The notes below the pieces were generated by a model that searched no databases, had not been told where the DNA came from, and worked only from the letters and a program-made list of their open reading frames with translations. A stretch of 64,000 bases of DNA from Microbulbifer harenosus (lineage in GTDB: Bacteria; Pseudomonadota; Gammaproteobacteria; Pseudomonadales; Cellvibrionaceae): NCBI RefSeq assembly GCF_005771435.1, contig NZ_VANI01000013.1, forward strand, positions 90,834 through 154,833, given 5' to 3'. The translations under genes and the position numbers were made by a program. Shown here piece by piece: positions 62,867 to 64,000 of this stretch. Every line of letters begins with the position of its first letter. The first letter of the stretch is position 1.

Positions 62867-63346
62867 TCAAAGCAGTTTTTCTATATCGGCTGCCAGTGAC
62901 TCAGGCTTGTCTTTTGGCGCATAGCGTCCAACCACTTTGCCATCCCGGCTCACTAGGAACTTGGTGAAGTTCCATTTGACACCCTCAGTCCCAAGGATTC
63001 CCGGCGCCGACTTCTTCAGCGAGGAAAACAATGGATGGGCATCTCCACCATTCACATTCACCTTGGCATATACCGGAAAACTGACGCCATAGTTGATGGA
63101 GCAGAACTCCTGGATTTCGCTGTCGCTTCCCGGCTCCTGCTGACCAAACTGGTTGCAGGGGAAAGCAAGCACCACCAGCCCTTTTTCACGGTACTCACGA
63201 TACAGGTCTTCCAGCCCTTGGTACTGGGGAGTAAACCCGCACTTGCTCGCCGTATTCACGATCAGCAATACCTTGCCTCTGTGTTCTTCCAGGCTGGTCT
63301 GCTCTCCATCGCTGGTAAGGAAGGGAATCGAATAAAGATCGGACAT
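62867..63346 (-). CDS. Glutathione peroxidase family protein
   Basis: 159 residues, the family's usual size. Active site Cys in NTASKCGFTPQY; the Gln in FPCNQFGQQEPG and Trp-Asn in VKWNFTKFLVSRDG complete the catalytic tetrad. It has Cys and no selenocysteine, so it probably uses thioredoxin (inference from the bacterial family). No signal peptide, so it is cytoplasmic. It reduces hydroperoxides. It is a single gene. Confidence 0.93.
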   Translation of the reverse strand: MSDLYSIPFLTSDGEQTSLEEHRGKVLLIVNTASKCGFTPQYQGLEDLYREYREKGLVVLAFPCNQFGQQEPGSDSEIQEFCSINYGVSFPVYAKVNVNGGDAHPLFSSLKKSAPGILGTEGVKWNFTKFLVSRDGKVVGRYAPKDKPESLAADIEKLL

Positions 63347-63911
63347 TTCGAAATCTCTTTTTTCAGGAAGGGCTAAACGCTACTGGTGCTCCGTCCGAAT
63401 GGCAAATTTCATTTGGGCACCTCCTCACCGGAAGCCCGTTTGCGACTGGCCGCTCTAGTTTTGTGGATTGTTTTTCTTGGAGTTTTTTGGGTTATGCACA
63501 GGTGCTTTACTCACAGAAACACTGGACAGAGCTGGGGATAAGTTTGGGATATTGAGGCTGAAGCCCGTGGTTGCTGGGGTTGGGGAGGCGTTTAAAAAAG
63601 CGTCGGTGGTGGAGTTGGGTGGTTTTCGGGGTGACCTGGGGGCGTGCGGGGTGATGGCGTTTTGATTCGGGGGAAGTAGGTGTTTGTGTGCTGTCGTCGC
63701 TGATCAGTTTTGGGTTTTGATCCGGGCCTGTGCTGGCGGGGAGAGCGATGACCTACAGTGGGTGGCGAGCGGTGCTCGCCATCGCGGTGCGACGCCCTGC
63801 GGGCGCCCCAAGCCCGCACCTTTGGTGCTGCCGGGGTCGCGCACGACCTTTCATATGGCAGCGCGGTGCGCTGCGAGGTCGTGGGAGGAGTTCATCGTAT
63901 CCAAAATAAAA
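63347..63911. other. Intergenic region between the rRNA operon and gpx
   Basis: About 565 bases without a supportable gene. The region from 63500 to 63700 is strongly G/T-rich on the plus strand. The right part holds four compact stem-loops (63764-63883). Confidence 0.5.
63764..63883. repeat. Tandem array of short stem-loops beside the rRNA operon
   Basis: Four perfect hairpins with three-base loops lie in 120 bases: GGCGAGC-ggt-GCTCGCC (63764-63780), CGCCC-tgc-GGGCG (63793-63805), GCACC-ttt-GGTGC (63816-63828) and CAGCGC-ggt-GCGCTG (63859-63873). The last is enclosed by an outer CACGACCT / AGGTCGTG stem (63842-63849 with 63876-63883). This resembles REP/BIME-type or other structured intergenic elements; no protein is encoded. 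Confidence 0.6.
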
Positions 63912-63939
63912 AAAGGGCCACCCGTTTGGGTGGCCCTTT
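63912..63939 (-). terminator. Rho-independent terminator of the rRNA operon
   Basis: AAAGGGCCACCC / GGGTGGCCCTTT, a perfect 12-bp stem with a GTTT loop. On the minus strand it is followed by TTTTATTTTGG. It lies about ten bases beyond the 5S rRNA 3' end. Confidence 0.92.
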
Positions 63940-63950
63940 CTTTTATTTAG

Positions 63951-64000
63951 AAGCCTGACGATGACCTACTCTCACATGGGGAAACCCCACACTACCATCG
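63951..64000 (-). rRNA. rrf: 5S ribosomal RNA, 3' end (partial)
   Basis: The last 50 bases are the reverse complement of a 5S rRNA 3' half: the conserved CGATGGTAGTGTGGGGTTTC block and GAGAGTAGGTCATCGTC, corresponding to E. coli 5S positions near 70-120. The gene continues past the right edge, so the rest of the rRNA operon lies outside the window. Confidence 0.93.

Noticed and set aside
63592..63950. Small genes near the right edge
   Set aside because: The frames cover the stem-loop array and the rRNA operon terminator and have no ribosome site.

Overview
The window looks like a chromosomal segment of a marine gammaproteobacterium. A Cellvibrionales / Microbulbifer-like origin is my inference from protein resemblance, not from a search. 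Supporting signs are a gammaproteobacterial-type Rnf operon, TonB-type proteins and a TonB-dependent receptor remnant, an AlgP-like histone-like protein, many exported lipoproteins and peptidases, and fairly high GC by eye. I see no prophage, insertion sequence, CRISPR array, integrase or tRNA. A 5S rRNA 3' end on the minus strand at the right edge shows that an rRNA operon enters from beyond the window.

Layout. 1-0.3 kb: 3' end of an unknown gene. 0.5-6.4 kb: rnfABCDGE, a six-gene operon for the Na+/H+-linked ferredoxin:NAD+ oxidoreductase. 6.9-7.6 kb: a TetR regulator, followed by a deleted lytic transglycosylase remnant. 8-10.4 kb: a diheme cytochrome lipoprotein and a beta-helix lipoprotein, overlapping. 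10.8-13 kb: a Yip1-type membrane protein and ilvE. 13.7-29.6 kb: a 16 kb, same-strand block of envelope genes of unknown function. 29.7-37.8 kb: a diguanylate cyclase, enoyl-CoA hydratase, tryptophan 2,3-dioxygenase, an orphan exbD, mgsA, a membrane thioredoxin-fold protein and an AlgP-like protein. 37.9-43.3 kb: an RND efflux pair and a cNMP-binding protein. 43.7-49.2 kb: a chalcone-isomerase-like/TonB fusion, an M13 peptidase, and an LplT-PlsC-type fusion. 49.5-54.2 kb: tpx, then the prfC - acyltransferase - small membrane protein - M28 peptidase operon. 54.3-58.6 kb: aminopeptidase P, an alpha/beta hydrolase and a MATE exporter. 58.8-59.3 kb: a TonB-dependent receptor pseudogene. 59.4-63.3 kb: leuA - holD-like - rimI, and a glutathione peroxidase. 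63.8-64 kb: a stem-loop array, the rRNA operon terminator and partial 5S rRNA.

The most interesting region is 13.7-28.1 kb. It encodes an ExbB/TolQ-type channel protein, followed by a cytoplasmic Hsp70/actin-like protein with an FHA-like tail. Next come two consecutive single-pass proteins that share a TM signature with a membrane Asp (SFLD....CGFGA) and carry coiled coils and von Willebrand A domains. I read these two as ExbD-like stators with VWA heads, suggesting an ion-driven envelope machine. Upstream are a TPR protein and a five-PEGA/SUMF1 protein that share a cytoplasmic motif (DD.S.IQP..F), plus a serine-rich lipoprotein, a TonB-C-like exported protein and other lipoproteins. The individual folds are known. 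I know of no experimental description of the assembled system.

All calls come from reading the sequence and translations. No database search, alignment or structure prediction was run.
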